NCBI GenBank assembly: GCA_904066235.2 | Contig: CAJFCV020000003.1 | Span: forward strand, 4,340,001-4,404,000 | Source of the DNA: Bursaphelenchus xylophilus | Taxonomy: Eukaryota; Nematoda; Chromadorea; Rhabditida; Aphelenchoididae | Reading direction: 5' to 3' | Length of the DNA: 64,000 bases | Shown here: positions 62,501 through 64,000 of the stretch, piece after piece | Position numbering within the stretch: position 1 is the first letter of the stretch | How the letters are laid out: every line of letters begins with the position of its first letter | Position numbers and translations under genes: made by a program | Notes under the pieces: model-generated | What the model was told of the DNA's origin: nothing | Seen by the model: only the letters and a program-made list of their open reading frames with translations | The model's database searches: none

Positions 62501-64000
62501 GAAGTTCCAAAATTATTAGGACTTATTTACACGCTGATTTAAAGGGAACGGGATTTTTTGCGCTTTGGCGGGGTTTCTTGGGCTTTTTAGGGTTTCTGGG
62601 TAAATTTAAGAGCTGTTATTGAGTCCCCAATCGCTCTAAAATACATAAATATTAGACCAAAATTACTTTTATCCGCATTTATCAATCTTGGCAGAAAAGC
62701 CGAGGTAATGAGTACTCTTTAGCAAACAGATTAATCAAGTCGGCTGCCAAATGACACTCCCATCCATTATCAAACACATCCTTGTTGATAATTTTCCCAA
62801 TTATTTTGAGATTTTATAGCCTGAGGCGCCAAAGTTTTCGAGCCCTTTTTTCCTTACATTCTTGGCCATTAAAAGAGCGCTAAGTTTGAATTAAAGGACG
62901 TCTCAAGCGGGTTTTGGCACGGCATTTGTGTGGGGAATGTTTTAGATGAATGGATGTAAGAGTAGGCAGGTCGTTGTAGCCGGAGGGCACGTCGCTGTTA
63001 TCCCACGTATAATCAGGTTAGGGCCTATTCAAAAAAAGTAATTGGCTTAAGAAGGTTGGAACCCTTCTCCGGCTATATTTCAAAGTCATTTCGGGTCGGA
63101 AGCCCACTACTTTAATGGAATACCATCTATGTTTGGCCATAATATCGTAGCTGATACCCATATTCGCGCAAGTCCGGTAAGGTTTCACCTGATTTATGGA
63201 ATTAAGTTGAAAAATCAGATTTTCTGATATTATACTACGTTTTTCTTGGGAAATCAAGAAGATTATAGATACTAAAATTGTTCAGACCAGTTAAAAATCT
63301 CTTTACGATGATTTTCGCAGATTTTTACGTCAATAACCACCATGGCTCGAGGGCATAAAACCGCCTGATCCACGGGATCGCGGCGATTTTGGTCCTCAAA
63401 CTTTTTTTGGAGGTGCATCTGGTTCGAGTTGGGCCGGCATAACTCTATTAAAACGTTCGACTCTCAGCTGGTGTCAGATTTTTTGAATTATAAAAATATT
63501 TTTAGAAGTTGACGGCCTTTCTTCCGCCGTCCCTTAATCTTGACTTAAAGGTCAGGGATTCGTGGGAATTTGCTGACCGCTGGCCATTTGCATGGAGGAA
63601 TTGGGCGATTTGACAGCTTTATTTTGACTTAAGGAAAGCGGGGATGGGCTTAGTTGGAGTTGATGGGGACTTGTTAGGATGGAATGATAGATATTCTTGA
63701 GGCAGATCAAGAGTGCATTCTTTGTGGCAGAACTCCGTTTTCTCAGCCTGCAATCGCTTTAGAGGACGAGTTAACTGTTCGCTAAAAGGAGATTTTGTAG
63801 TACTGCGTTGTAGCGCTGTAAGTTCAATAAGTAATAAGGATTTTCTGTCTCTTTTTGCCCTTTAAATTCACTCCAAACCTACCCCTCGTTTACAGCCGAA
63901 CAAGTATCATTTCTTACAACTTGGGCCCATCCTTTGCGCCGGGCCAAGTTCATTACAGCAGCCTGAACCCACAACTCTCCCGGGATATTAGCCGAAACCA
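59577..64000 (+). CDS. Unrecognised gene running off the right edge, separate exons
   Basis: Three candidate exons. 59577-59817 begins SQLNENDPSVERNDRIRVRM, is basic in the middle (KKPPINKRSRSIKKRRLDF) and ends FHQYYVQTPQ at a strong GTAAGT donor, phase 1. 61550-61668 reads QCESVASERDSRAVFFHIF and FKDEKCPIIPEMDDS, ending phase 2; its acceptor (GCAAG) is poor. 63896-64000 follows TTTACAG, accepts phase 2 and reads RTSIISYNLGPSFAPGQVHY to the window end. The last two fit each other. The first does not fit the second, so an exon is missing or they are different genes. The first exon accepts phase 0 and could continue the disordered-protein gene from 55424. No domain is recognised. Confidence 0.4.

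Noticed and set aside
63340..63450. tRNA-like GGTTCGAG box near 63420
   Set aside because: No A box, acceptor stem or T-arm pairing could be formed around it.

Overview
The window is nuclear DNA from a nematode. Introns run from under 50 bases to several kb and mostly end in TTTCAG or TTTTAG. Coding DNA sits as GC-richer islands in AT-rich sequence. There is a spliced-leader (SL) RNA gene, a ZYG-12-type Hook/KASH gene and the tail of a serpentine-receptor-like gene. The species cannot be named from the sequence. All gene models below were assembled by hand from reading frame, splice sites and phase.

Left part (1-5.8 kb): the 3' end of a probable 7TM chemoreceptor gene, then two tandem genes for small SnoaL/NTF2-like proteins whose promoters were duplicated with them, then 2.5 kb without a recognisable gene.

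Centre left (5.8-33 kb): one large gene for a 12-TM, two-cyclase-domain (class III) adenylyl cyclase. Twelve core exons lie at 28.4-33.0 kb. Two phase-compatible 5' routes feed them: exons at 5.8 and 10.8 kb (long N-terminus), or a GC-rich first exon at 22.4 kb (short N-terminus). Between these alternative starts sits a nested mobile-element block: a 7.5-kb element with termini made of TTCGCGGAC repeats and a 9-bp target duplication, containing a 0.8-kb palindrome, a 5.4-kb element with its own 57-60-bp inverted termini, and a 247-bp Tc1/mariner-type MITE. The 5.4-kb element carries a spliced fragment of an SF1 (Upf1/NAM7-like) helicase and acidic-protein exons.

Centre (33-42.5 kb), the best-defined part: a minus-strand SL RNA gene with a non-canonical leader lies between the convergent ends of the cyclase gene and the zyg-12-like gene. 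Upstream of zyg-12, 305 bases away and on the same strand, is a 219-residue protein of unknown function, an operon-like arrangement. Head-to-head with it is a 1,283-residue NIDO-AMOP-VWD-Sushi membrane protein of the Mesh/SUSD2 type.

Right part (42.5-64 kb): about 10 kb of AT-rich DNA with a 1.46-kb fold-back element, then exons of one or two unrecognised genes encoding proline-, serine- and arginine-rich, probably disordered proteins. The last exon runs off the window. Small candidate genes near 57.4 kb are weakly supported.
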